A stretch of 64,000 nt of DNA, taken from positions 1 to 64,000 of the forward strand of contig CAJVGD010000020.1 in NCBI GenBank assembly GCA_910890315.1. The letters are read 5' to 3'. The notes under the pieces were generated by a model. It was not told the origin of the DNA. It ran no database searches and saw only the letters and a list, made by a program, of their open reading frames with translations. Positions 35,504 to 46,159 of this stretch are shown here, piece by piece (position 1 is the stretch's first letter; each line of letters opens with the position of its first letter). The translations under genes were made by a program, and so were the position numbers. Source of the stretch: Serendipita indica DSM 11827. Taxonomy: Eukaryota > Basidiomycota > Agaricomycetes > Sebacinales > Serendipitaceae.

Positions 35504-38004
35504 TTAAAAGTCAGTACTAGGGTATTCGGTATCGCAATAGGCTACCTCTTGTTCTTCACTCTCTGGCTCATCTTCAGAATCGTCCTTGTACGAAGTGCTA
35601 CTTTCCGAAAAGACGGCAGCGACAGCCTTGGGCACCCTGATTTCCATCTGAGGTTCCGTTGGCTTGCCCTTTCCTTTGCGTAGAGTGGACTGGGTCTTTT
35701 TCTTTGGCAGTTCAGCGGGTCTGGGTTTGCTCAGCGTCTTGCCACCTGCTGCTGCAACGGTATTCGCGGCAGCGGCAGGTACTTTGCGCACGCGCCCGAG
35801 TTGCCCAGACTTTGTTATCTTGCCTTTGTAAGGTGCGTCGTCTCGCCTCTGTTGGCCAACTTTCCGCCTCTTCCTCGCCTGATTCTTCTCCTCTTCCTCT
35901 GTAAAGCTAGACATGAATGATTCCTCATCTTCGTAGCTGTCTCGCTCTCCACGCTTCGACTTGCGTGGATTGGCTTGAGGCGTGGAAGAGGTGTCTTCAG
36001 AGCTTTCAAATGCGGCTTCTTCCACCTCCGAGTCAAGTTCGAGTGCTTTCCGCTTGCCTATTTCAATCAATTGCGCCCTGCGCTCCAGCTTATCCAATAT
36101 TCGTGCAAATATCTCCTCTCGTCGCGGGTCATGAGGATCATCGTCAACCCAAGGACTCTCCTCACGTGGTTCTGAGGTCGAATCAATCGGTCCCTGGGCT
36201 TCAGTCTCGAATGCGCTGGGGGAGAATGGTGTCGATGTCAATTTCACCAAACTCGGTCTTTACGGGATCAGCCGGTGCAATGGCTGGCTCCCTGACTCGG
36301 GTGACTCTCCAGCGTGGGACTGGGATGGGCTTGTCTGGAAGTGGCAAATAGCCGAGATTGACGTTCATCTCCTGTTGTAGCTTGCCGCCTAGTTCGTCCA
36401 AGCGTTTGCGTCTATCAAGGCGTCGAGCTTCATCGTCTTTGCCGCAATTCTTCCCGACTTCGATGGCTCGCTGCTCCACCTTCGTGTGGAGGTCAAGGAC
36501 CCTAAGTCGATATTCACGGAGTTCCTCAGGCTTGAAGGCCTGCTGCTTGAAAAGCACTTCTCCAAGTCCTTCGACCTGGCCTTGGAGATCCGGTTCCAAG
36601 TTCTCGCTCTCGCTATCTTGGGCATCGTTCGACGAAGGACCAGATTGAACACCACCGTTGTGCTTTGCAGCGCGACCTGTACTTGTGGGTGGACGGCCGG
36701 AAGGGTTGGACACCGAGGCAGCTGGTGCCAAGGCTGCAGAATCGCTCTGGGTATTCGCCGGTACCTTTCGCTGTCGTAGATTGTGGTTGAGATTAGCTGC
36801 TTCAAACGGCTGCGGTGGGGGGAAGATGGCACGGAGCGCGGTCACCGATGGTTTTGGAGGCGGTATTTGAACACCGTCCGCGTTTTGCGTGCGCCGTTTG
36901 CGAATAGGAGAGAAACCTCGCTGCTCTTGTGCTCCCAAGGACTCTACAAGGATTGCGTGAAGTCTTTGGGATCGAACTTTGCCCAGTTCACAGGCACATT
37001 CACCGGTAGCGGGGCAAACTCGCCAGAAACGAGCTTTTGCTCGCGTTGTTGTTGGAGGTGACGTTTTTGCTCCTGCATCCTCGCGGCTGCACCATTCTGC
37101 TCCTCTTCAATCTCTGTCTGTCGTTTGGGAAGAGGTAATCCAGTCTTCTGTTGCCAGGCGGATGCAAGTGCGGCATACTTCTTCTTCAGGATGTAATGAT
37201 CGCTTTCAAGACTGGCAAGATCTTGCAGCACCCCGTCATTCCATGCCTCGAGTTTATCGTATTGTTCATGGGTGCGGGTGAGCTAGACATTCATGCGTTA
37301 GAACACCGAGCTTACAGGTCGGATGAACTTACCACCGTGGCCAGTAGTCGACGAACGGCATCGGAGAGCATAGTCTATTTAAATGTCAACCGAGGTTCAA
37401 TGATACGTGACCCACGAACCTCTTGCACGAGGACATCCACATCATCCTGCATTTGCTTGAAAGCTTCGTCCATTCGAATTGATCTACGCGACAAGTTGAC
37501 GCGTAGATTAGCGGCCCGCCAAAGAATCCAGCAAATGCGCTCCTTCTCTGCTGAGTATTCGCGAAACTTCACGTCAAAGTCCCTTTGTAAAGTATCCAGT
37601 TGCTCCTCCAGCGCCTCATTGCGATCTGTGAGCTCGTTGGTTCGCGTATTCACTGCATCGATCTATGACAGGCATCAGCATGAAGCATGTTACTGTGATT
37701 AATTATCGACGGGGTAGCCTGCTAATGAACAAGGCGGGGAAACAGACGTCAACATGGAGGGTTGACGGCCAACGCCTGGGACAGGGATGATCCCAACGCA
37801 ACAACAGGAAAGTTTAGAAATTATTAATGATACCAGAGAGGCTATCCCCGTCGATTTGAGGGACAAGCTTACGAGATTGCCAAAGTAATCGCGGAATTCC
37901 TCGTAAATGTGGCTGAAGGGCCCCTCGACGCGTTGTTCTCTGCGTTCTTGCTGATCTTGTTGCACTGAAATATCTTGCGCTTGCGAATCGTCGACCTCTG
38001 CCAT
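35504..38004 (-). CDS. Coiled-coil protein with basic, disordered, nuclear-type C terminus
   Basis: Starts MAEVDDSQAQDISVQQDQQE. The first half is coiled coil: NTRTNELTDRNEALEEQLDT through MDEAFKQMQDDVDVLVQEV, then THEQYDKLEAWNDGVLQDLA and LKKKYAALASAWQQKTG. Two open frames appear to abut with a shift, but ordinary introns explain both. Donor GTGAAT after FAPLP with acceptor GAG joins to SLGAQEQRGFSPIRKRR (near 36935). Donor GTAAAG after PADP with acceptor CCCAG joins to GPIDSTSEPREESPW (near 36195-36265). The second half is rich in Pro/Ser and lysine; ARKRRKVGQQRR is a likely nuclear localisation signal. It ends in an acidic tail (DDSEDEPESEEQEVA). No family recognised; a chromatin or kinetochore role would be speculation. 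Confidence 0.75.
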
Positions 38005-38112
38005 ACTGGAGCTTGTGGTCGATGTGCAAGGTACGCTTGGTCTTGTTTGGTCAATCGGGCAGGGGCGCGTAAATGGAACGGAGCTAGATTAAACAGTTTC
38101 TGTTTTAGAATT

Positions 38113-39481
38113 TCAGGCATATAACCACAGATATAACCCTATGACTACGTTCAACATCATGCCGGCCCGTACAGCAGCATGCATAATATCCGTAAATGTG
38201 AGGTTAGGAATCGGATCAACCATGGCATCCGCGACTAGAGTGGTTGACCTTGCTTCTTCCCTCTGGCTTTCGACGGGACCATCGGATGCTACGGCCGCAT
38301 TGGTCGAGCCTTCTCCAGGTTCTGTTACGTCTGCGGTTGGTGCATTATCATTGGAGGTATTCTCGCGGTTTTGCTGTGCAGATGTATCAATGACTGCCAA
38401 GGCAGACGCAACGGCAGCAACCTCGCTCTGGTGAAAGAAGAATGTGAGCCACAGTGTCGGTAGAAGTGTATGACATACATTAAGGTTGGGCCAAATCTCT
38501 CCATCAAAGAAAGCTGCCGGTCGATACAGCGGTCTAACCATAAAGTTGGATATGAATGGGAAGAAGAAACCAAACAGAAGACCTTGCGTAGTGGATCGAG
38601 CAGGAGACGCATGTGTAGCAGACGGAAGGAGGTACGAGAGGAATGCTGGTGGTTCAGCTGAGGATGAAGGTTCTTCAAACGCCGATGGTTGACTGATAGA
38701 CTCTAGCCACTCGGTCTCGAGTCGGTTAATTTGTGCCGCAGATAAACCTAAGGATGTTGAGAGAGTGCTTCTTGGACGTTATTAACACCGACTTCGCTCA
38801 TTTTCTGCATTGGATGCGCCATTTCCAAACATCATGCGCCTGAACAAGCTTCGTATCGTCTGCACATCTGCTTGAGACAGTCCCGCGTCGGTAAAGCGGT
38901 CATAGATATTCGGTACTTCCTCTCGTCTATAGAGGTCAAGCCAAATAAAATCTGCGACGAGAGTGCTTACGGGTGTTTCTGTACTATCCTGAGTTTGCTC
39001 GTTTTCAATAATCTCGCCGACAGAACAATGCAGCCAGATGACGGGTTCCTCATTTTCAGGTTTGGGTTCCGTTTTCTCCTTCTTTGACCAGTTACTTAAA
39101 GACAGGCGGGATTCCGTAGGCGAAATGACACTGGGCTTCTGCAACGTGCCAAGGACCGAATGATCCAGGATTAGTCGTCCAGCGTGAATGAGTTTGAGGC
39201 GCTTCTGCTGTAATTCTGGCCTTTCTTGCCGAATCTATTGACAGAGTTGTGAGAAACTCCGCGGGAGGAGGAATAGTATTCACCTTGGCCAAAACTGTCT
39301 CGCCCGTATCCTGAGGAGTCATAGTGAACCTCAAATCAGGACTCCCGTCGGTAAATCTGACTCCAAGCTGTAGACTCCGAACAGGTGCGGCAACGTTTCG
39401 CATCTCCAACGCTTCCATGTTAATTGGATACGCACGCCCCTTTCCTTTTGCTTTGGAGCTGATGGGTATATGATTATCCAT
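38113..39481 (-). CDS. DSC3: DSC E3 ubiquitin ligase complex subunit 3
   Basis: Subunit of the Golgi/endosomal Dsc ubiquitin ligase that processes SREBP-type sterol regulators and degrades orphan membrane proteins. The N terminus carries a divergent ubiquitin-like domain (SLQLGVRFTDGSPDLRFTMT, VLAK, then QKRLKLIHAGRLILDH). A linker follows, then the conserved Dsc3 C-terminal helical motif IYDRFTDAGLSQADVQTIRS. Three hydrophobic segments end the protein: LLFGFFFPFISNFMV, CHTLLPTLWLTFFF and AGMMLNVVIGLYLWLYA-stop. An unusually long acidic Ser/Thr loop (about 38.2-38.4 kb) lies between the last two spans. It is head to head with the SAM carrier, 119 bp between ATGs. Confidence 0.85.
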
Positions 39482-39600
39482 GCTTCTAAGTTATTTCGGC
39501 AGTGAAAATGAGTCCTTTTGATTTTGAGCGTTGGTGATGGTTGTGTCCAAGACACGCAGCTTGACCAGCGCCACGTCCAGTCTTTCGCAAGAAACCAAGA
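39482..39600. promoter_or_regulatory. Bidirectional promoter region, DSC3 / PET8
   Basis: 119 bp between divergent ATGs must carry both promoters and leaders. No canonical TATA box seen. Confidence 0.45.
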
Positions 39601-40659
39601 ATGGCTACAAATTTCACAGAATCCCTTCTGGTAAGACTACTTCACGCTTGGGGACCTATTCCCATATCCAGAAACACGAATCATCTTTCGACTTTTCTCG
39701 GCAACTATTTTACAAAGTACTTACGCATGAATACAGTCAGGAGCCATGGCCGGAACTACAGTCGACCTCTTGTTTTTCCCAATAGACACACTCAAAACGC
39801 GATTACAATCCGCCCAAGGTTTTGTCAAGGCGGGAGGATTTAAGGGAGTGTACAAAGGAGTAGGAAGTGTCGCATTAGGGAGTGCTCCTGGTGGTACGTA
39901 TACATTTCTCCATCAAAAGTTTTCTCTAACTGCAGCTAGCTGCCGCATTCTTCACCACGTACGACACTCTAAAAAGAAACATAAAGATGCCAAAAGGATG
40001 GGAGCCTATGTCGCATCTCATTGCTGCTTCGTGCGGTGAAGTGGTGCGAAGCAGTCCGTTGTCGTAGTGGGAAGTTGAAGAACCGCCCAGGTCGCATGCC
40101 TAGTACGAGTACCAACAGAAGTCATCAAGTCTCGAACACAAACGTCTTCGTACGGTCCATTAGCATCGTCGCTGGCGTCTGCACGCATGACGTTTCAAAC
40201 CCACGGGATTCGGGGATTTTATCGTGGATTCGGTCCAACAATCATGCGTGAGGTGGGTCATATTTCATTGATAAACGCCCGCTGAGAACCTTATAGATTC
40301 CTTTTACCTCTATCCAGTTTCCCCTCTACGAGTTTCTCAAGGTCAGAATGGCGGATGTGCGAGGAAAGAAGCGGGGTAGCCTTCTAGCGCACGAGGCAGC
40401 GGTTTGTGGCAGTATCGCTGGTGGAGTAGCTGCTGCTCTTACAACTCCTTTGGACGTACTCAAGACACGAGTTATGCTCGACCTAAGAGAGGGATCAAAG
40501 ATTCCGTCGCCCTTGTCCCTACTCGCAAATATCTATCGAGTTGAAGGATCAAAGGCTCTGTTTGCTGGTGTAGTTCCAAGAACACTTTGGATATCTGCAG
40601 GAGGAGCCGTATTTCTTGGGGCATACGAGTGGACCGCTAGAACGCTTCAGGGTATATAG
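39601..40659 (+). CDS. PET8: Mitochondrial S-adenosylmethionine carrier
   Basis: Inner-membrane carrier exchanging cytosolic SAM for matrix S-adenosylhomocysteine. Three mitochondrial-carrier signatures are present in order: FPIDTLKTR (with FFPIDTLKTRLQSAQG as in Pet8/SLC25A26), PTEVIKSR and PLDVLKTR. After the short first exon MATNFTESLL an intron joins to SGAMAGTTVDLL. Further introns lie after GSAPG and after CGEV, where a donor GTGCGA and acceptor CCCAG give CGEV-VACLVRVPTEVIKSR. Conserved GIRGFYRGFGPTIMREIPF and FAGVVPRTLWISAGGAVFLG confirm the subfamily. It ends TLQGI-stop. Confidence 0.93.
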
Positions 40660-41736
40660 ACATTTGATTATTTTATGTTATTTACATACTCGTTCACTCT
40701 AAGCGCTGGCAATGGCTGTTATATATGGGTAAGTTTTGCACCAACTCATTTGGTGAGATAATGATGGACTTTGACGATGGACTTTGATACTCGTATTCAT
40801 TCCATGGCCCCTTGAGTGATGACAAGATTGAGACGAAGGATTCTCTCATTTGTTCGAGCAGATAGCTATCAGGATGATACAAGACAGGTCTCTGATCGTG
40901 GGCGATGGTCACCAGGCAAACAAGCCGGCATAGTCGAGCCCAAGTTTGTCCACCACCACGCCAAATTGGACCACGTCTCGAGTGTACAAACTCAAGCATT
41001 GACTTCATCACGACCGTCCAATTATCATCTTCGCAACGACCAAATACCGAAACAAATGTACCTCATAACCCAGTGGATCTCTCGGGTCAGCAACTTGAGG
41101 TACTCTTTGTACATCTCCACTCGCCTTATTGGTAACGTGGAATAATGGTAAATATCGCTAGCAAACTGCAAAGCTCAAGGAGCAGAATAACCGTCTTGTT
41201 CCTCAATCACGAAACGGTCGAGGAACATATTTGGAGACTCTAACTCTTAACTGGCTGAAAAGTTGACCTGTCGTAATCAGGGTTAGCTCAATGCGGCGCA
41301 CGTGAGCACAACGATTACGTTTGCCCCTAATTGGAGATTGGTTCCACTGACCTCACATGGGTTATCATTCTCTCAAACAGCACATACATACCAATCACTG
41401 GAACGCAGCCCAATGAACGAGCTTGCGAAGGGCAACTAGCGCAGGGGCGAAGTCTCTGGTTCTCTAACTTTCTTGTACATGGCTCTGCTCGTTCACTGGA
41501 TAATGACAATGGATTCCCGGCAATGCTCGTCTAATCTTTGGATTCAGCGCGCCGCCAAACGCGTGGCCAGTTAATTACGTTGGAGAGGTACTGGGTATTA
41601 TGACACTCGCTCAGCACAATTGATATCCTTTTAATATTAATTTATTCATTGCTATTATCTTCCTGCTTTGGAGAGAAAAACGTATCATATCAGGGATTTA
41701 GGTTAAAAGTACACCATACTAGGTCGATGACAAGAG
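40660..41736. other. Intergenic, no gene supported
   Basis: About 1.1 kb between two convergent genes. A 105-codon minus-strand frame (41011-40694) and a 76-codon plus-strand frame (40905-41135) look weakly protein-like, but I see no domain, homologue or splice structure. Confidence 0.45.
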
Positions 41737-43196
41737 CTAAATGTGGGGGAAGAAGTCGGACCATTCCACGTCTCGATATGCGTCGAGTGGGAGCTTCGCA
41801 AGTGTCACCAACGCAAGTACAACCGTTACGCCTCTTCCAACAAAATAGAGGGGCGGTAATAGAAATAGGGGGAGGAAGACCAAGGTACCCACAAGCTCAG
41901 ACAGCGTATCGCGGATTAGTCCACCAAAGAATGCACCTACGAGTGCTGCAGGTGGCACCGCAGTCATGGCAATTGCCGCGAATCGCCAGAGGAACTGCAT
42001 ACGAGTGGATGGAAATGGAGACGACCACCCAAGAAAATGGACAGCACCAAACAATGTCCCAACTATGACCGTGGTCGGAATGCCACCGAGATCGCTGACA
42101 TTCCACTCATCTAATGTGAACCCAGAGTAAAATATTGGCACTTGTTTCACACTCCGTAGGTCAACGAGCTCTGCCTGGGTACCTGCGGCGTAGTTGAAAG
42201 CCGTCTCCCAAGAGTTGGTGGCTTCCATATTATTCTTTAACCACTGTTGCTCTTTTGTACGTTTAGGAAGTGTTTCATACACGCGCACAGGGAATCTAAC
42301 CCGGTATGGCTTGTCCCACCACGCAATGTACATTGCCACGGTGAGCAGAGTATAACCGAGAGTAATGATCTCGAGCTCTGTGAGTGGCAGTTTGCTGAGT
42401 TTTCGCGCAATACACTGAGAAATGAACCAGAAGGTTTGGATTACGATAAGGAACTTCGCGAGTCCGTCGCTCTTGCACCGGTCTTCTAGGTCGGCAGTAT
42501 TGGGGAGGCGCAGTTTGCCAGTCTGGAGAAGGTGACAAACGTCGAATTCATCGAGAGGGTGGACGGGCTCTCCAAATTCCTCTTCAAATGGATTATTCAT
42601 CTTTTGAGATTTGCCCGGTGCACAGCTACCTCGACCATCTCTCACTTCCATAGCCAAATTTTCGACCAATGGGTGAGTCTCCTCTATGTATTCCTCGATG
42701 ATCTCAATAATATTCTTCAAAGGTCCTTCTCTTCGTTTGAAAAGATGAAAGCCACCCATGATGATGAAGAATCCTTGTTGACGAGTGGCGCCTTGCACGA
42801 AAACCAGGTTAGTACCATGCAATAATTCACTGTATGAGGCATACCGATTGACTTGGCGACACGAGATGCCGCAATGAATTGACGGACTGCCATGCCCAGA
42901 ACCCATTCGGGGACCACCAATGTAACGAAGACCGGAACCAGGGTGCATCGAAAGAAACATTTTATAGATATCTTGAACCGAGCCAAGTAGCCCAGGCTTT
43001 TGGTGTCCACTGGTTCGGGGACATTGAGATGGAGGGCGACCCAAATGCATAGGAAGATGGTGGTGATACAGCTCAAGACTATCCCAGGTAGACTTCGGTA
43101 CTGGTTAGCGCACGATGGGAGAGATTCTGCCATATTGGACGCGAGATTTGGAGCGGCGCGGCTTGACAGGGAGTAGACGGCGGCTGCAAGAGCCAT
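41737..43196 (-). CDS. Multi-spanning membrane protein of an expanded fungal family
   Basis: About 455 residues with roughly seven hydrophobic segments, of a type common and multicopy in Agaricomycetes but without assigned function. Exon 1 runs to AKSIG; the intron (donor GTATGC, about 50 nt) closes phase to GATRQQGFFIIMGGFHLF, so the open frame reading on from exon 1 is not coding there. Family marks: IAWWDKPYRVRFPV after a pair of spans, then GTLFGAVHFLGWSSPFPSTR and QFLWRFAAIA. It ends with VEWSDFFPHI. A decayed partial copy lies about 0.6 kb upstream of its start. Confidence 0.75.
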
Positions 43197-43769
43197 GAGG
43201 ACAAGAGAGTGAGGATCACCCGTGCCAAGGGGACCTTATGCACACTCGTGGGCCGAATATATCGCGAAATCTATCGTCGGGCATGCCACATGAGTGCTGG
43301 CCCTTGGCGGCTAAGGTTGACTCGGGGCTGGTTGGCAGCTCAAATAATTGTAGCATACAACACCACCGTACACAATAAGATGTGAAATATGGGCAGATGT
43401 ACTAAATTTGAGGGGTAAGTTCGCCTCGCTCGTGGAGTAGAGCCAAGCCCATAATATAACGCAAGGGCGTGGCCTAGCCGCGTCGAACTGGCTCAGGATG
43501 CTGGCAAACACAGTTAGCAGACTCAATCACTCAAGACAATATGCACAAAGTGTGTCCTTCTAGCTATTATCTACACCGTGCAGGTTCTGGGTTGACTGGC
43601 AAGAGACGCGCGCCAAGGTTCTGGAAAAGATCCGGATCAGAGTCTCCGCAGGATACTCCCTGTATTTGGACAATATCTATCTCGGCTGTGGAGATTGAGC
43701 CAAGATGTACTTCCCCCTTCTATCGCCAATTCTGTGGTCATTTTTTTCATTCCTATTTGGTGACAAGGG

Positions 43770-44110
43770 TTGGTCTTGTTCAAAGAGGTGGAAGGCTCCC
43801 ATTAGTATGCAGAATTCATGCTGACGAGTGACATCTCGACATAGCGGTCGTTATCAAAGACAAACTTCTGTCTGTAGCGTGCCATGCTTCCCATTCTGCA
43901 GCTCACAAAGCTTTTTGGCCAGCCGAGTGCCCCTGGTGAATTGAAGAACTGCCATTCCCAGGACCAGTGTGACAAAGACTGGAGTCACGGTGCATCAAGG
44001 GAATGAACTCATCAAAACCTTTAACCGAGCCAAAGAGCCCAAGTCTCTGTTGTCCACTGGCTCTGGGACGTTGAGATGGAGAGCCACCCAGATGCACAAG
44101 AAGATCGATC
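43770..44110 (-). pseudogene. Decayed partial copy of the adjacent multi-TM gene
   Basis: On the minus strand from about 44106 it reads IFLCIWVALHLNVPEPVD, identical to the corresponding stretch of the gene at 41737-43196, then GSLARLKVLM, then in changing frames TLVLGMAV and LMGAFHLFEQ, matching TLVVPEWVLGMAV and IMGGFHLFKR of the intact gene. Stop codons and frame changes interrupt it and the C-terminal two thirds are missing. This is a truncated tandem duplicate of a host gene. Confidence 0.75.
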
Positions 44111-44409
44111 TGAAATCTGTGGGCAGGCATCTTCGTGTCTGCTTACTAGTTGACAAAACGATTCAATTACTACTCTGAAATGTAGCACAAAGCTGTTATA
44201 ATACATGGATCTGGCATTGGAAACAAGGATTAGCAATAGTCGTCCTAACAAGCCGGCCAACGAAATGAACGGAATTACAAATTTCCCAAAGACCGGTTGG
44301 CAAGCTTGGGAATCTTGTGGATATATTCATGTAGAGGCCGCCTAAGGACCGCTACAACTTAGACCCTGCCCAAAGCTAGCTGAACCATCAAGCCACTCGC
44401 TTCTTCTAA

Positions 44410-45558
44410 ATGTTAGACAGTGCAACAAGACATCTCTTTCGTCATGTCCTTCGCTGCAGCCCTCGACAGGTTCAGCTTTTTCATCGTCGGGCAGTTGCAA
44501 ACAAGTCAAACGCTGGCGGAACGGATGACCCGGCACTCTACTGCCAAGATTTGGTTAGAAAACATGATTACGAGGGCTTCTTAGTATCGTTTGCATACCC
44601 GGCGGGTCTGCGCAACGCGTATTTCGCCTTGAAGGCGTTCAACGTTAGTTTTCGTCCCAGTCCGCCGCCTTTGTATTGATCAAGACTTGCAAGGCAGAGC
44701 TTGCGATGATTCCGGAGAGTACGTCACAAGCTACGATTGCTCAAATGAGGTACCAATTCTGGAAGGACGCCGTTAAGGCGGTTTACGAGGTCAGTTCAAT
44801 CTCTGGGTTATGTCTTGTCTAAAATATCTACAGGGACAAGCTCCACAGCAACCCATAGCTCTTGCATTGCGTGGGGTAGTCCCAGCAGTCCCAGCGTACC
44901 ACCTTTTGCGAATGATAGACGCACGAGTAAGCCCCGAGGTCATGTTCATGGCTATTAACTAACAGAATTGAATCAGGTTGCCGAAGTCACAAACCCGGGC
45001 TTCATGTCCGTCGACGACCTCACCGCACATGCAGAATCCACATCGTCAACCCAACTGTACACGCACCTCTCCCTCCTCAGCCTCTCCTCTTCCTCTCTCT
45101 ACTCGCACGCTGCCTCGCACATCGGAATCGCAAACTCGTTTGCAACCATCCTCCGTGCGCTCCCATTCCAAGCGAGTAAACGGCGCCTTTTCCTGCCGGC
45201 AGAGTTGACCGCGAAACATGGAGTGTCTCAAGAAGACGTGTTCAGACACGGCGGTGACGCCCAGGGTATCGACGATGCCGTATACGAGCTAGCCTCGTTA
45301 GCATATCAACATATTAGCACTGCGCGCGGGATGTTTGACAACGCACAAGTCCCCCGAGAGGCTCTACCCATCTTTCTTAGCGCGGTGCGTTTCCAGCTTG
45401 ATGCGTATCCAAAAATTGATTAGTTCTAGATCCCCACCATATCCTACCTTCAACGCCTAGAAGCACACAGCTTTCACGCGTTTGAACCAAAGCTCCAAAC
45501 AAGGGATTGGAAGCTACCATATAGAGTATGGCAGGCGAATCGACGAAGCACCTTCTAG
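44410..45558 (+). CDS. NDUFAF6: Mitochondrial complex I assembly factor NDUFAF6 homologue
   Basis: Squalene/phytoene-synthase-fold protein needed for early complex I assembly. The N terminus (MLDSATRHLFRHVLRCSPRQ) is an arginine-rich mitochondrial presequence. Exons close in phase: ALKAFN joined to AELAMIPESTSQATIAQMRY and QFWKDAVKAVYE, then GQAPQQPIALALRGVV, then VAEVTNPGFMSVDDLTAHAE. The long exon YTHLSLLSLSSSSLYSHAAS, HIGIANSFATILRALPF and LFLPAELTAKHGVS has the family layout. A final intron after LSAV joins to IPTISYLQRLEAHSFHAFEP and ends RRSTF-stop at 45558. The Asp-rich metal motifs of true prenyl synthases are absent, as known for NDUFAF6. Confidence 0.9.
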
Positions 45559-46159
45559 CTTGTTCATGTACTCAGCGTTTATAGAGAATCGCGTTTCAGA
45601 AAAGTAGGCCTGACGATTCAGGATTATGATTACAGGAAACTAACCAAGACAATGACGGCGAGCCATCATTCAATCTGTGCTGTCTCGGGAACCCAGCTGG
45701 AAGGGATAGAATGTGTCTAACGAAATGACCCCGACGACGTCGTCGGGCGGCATCAAGGAGACACGAGGGAAACGAAAGCGAGGCCTGAGACGTACTAGAG
45801 CCGTAGACCATCCATCCGAGAGTATAGTAGCAAGGAAAAAGAGGACCAGAGAGTGGTCGTAGGTAAGGAGCGTGGTGTTCCCTGAACATCGCAGTGAGAA
45901 TGACAGCGGGCACTTGGGAGTAGATTTTTCTTTAAAAGAGTGTTCATCGAGGATGATGGCGAGGAAGAGAGTAGGTATATGGCAATATGGAATCGCAAGA
46001 GGTGAGGAAGACGAGTGGTATGATCGCGCTGCCGACGCCGGTACCAACAGACCGTAGGCGTTGCATCGAACAGAGCAATGGCAACAGAAAACAATCCGGT
46101 GGCACGCAGCGCCAGATCGGCAACAGAAAACAACACGGAAAAGAAAAAGAAAAGCACGG
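45559..46159. other. Convergent intergenic region, no gene seen
   Basis: 600 bp between the NDUFAF6 and septin stops. Overlapping minus-strand frames (45596-46157) are hydrophobic and compositional, without a defensible start or homologue. Confidence 0.5.

Noticed and set aside
36190-36270. Frameshift or two overlapping genes in the coiled-coil locus
   Set aside because: A GTAAAG donor after PADP and a CCCAG acceptor close the phase, so an ordinary intron explains the change of frame.
36900-36960. Second apparent frame break in the coiled-coil locus
   Set aside because: A GTGAAT donor after FAPLP and a GAG acceptor join the frames; no mutation is needed.
40694-41011. 105-codon minus-strand open frame
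   Set aside because: No signal, domain or exon structure; cannot be separated from chance.
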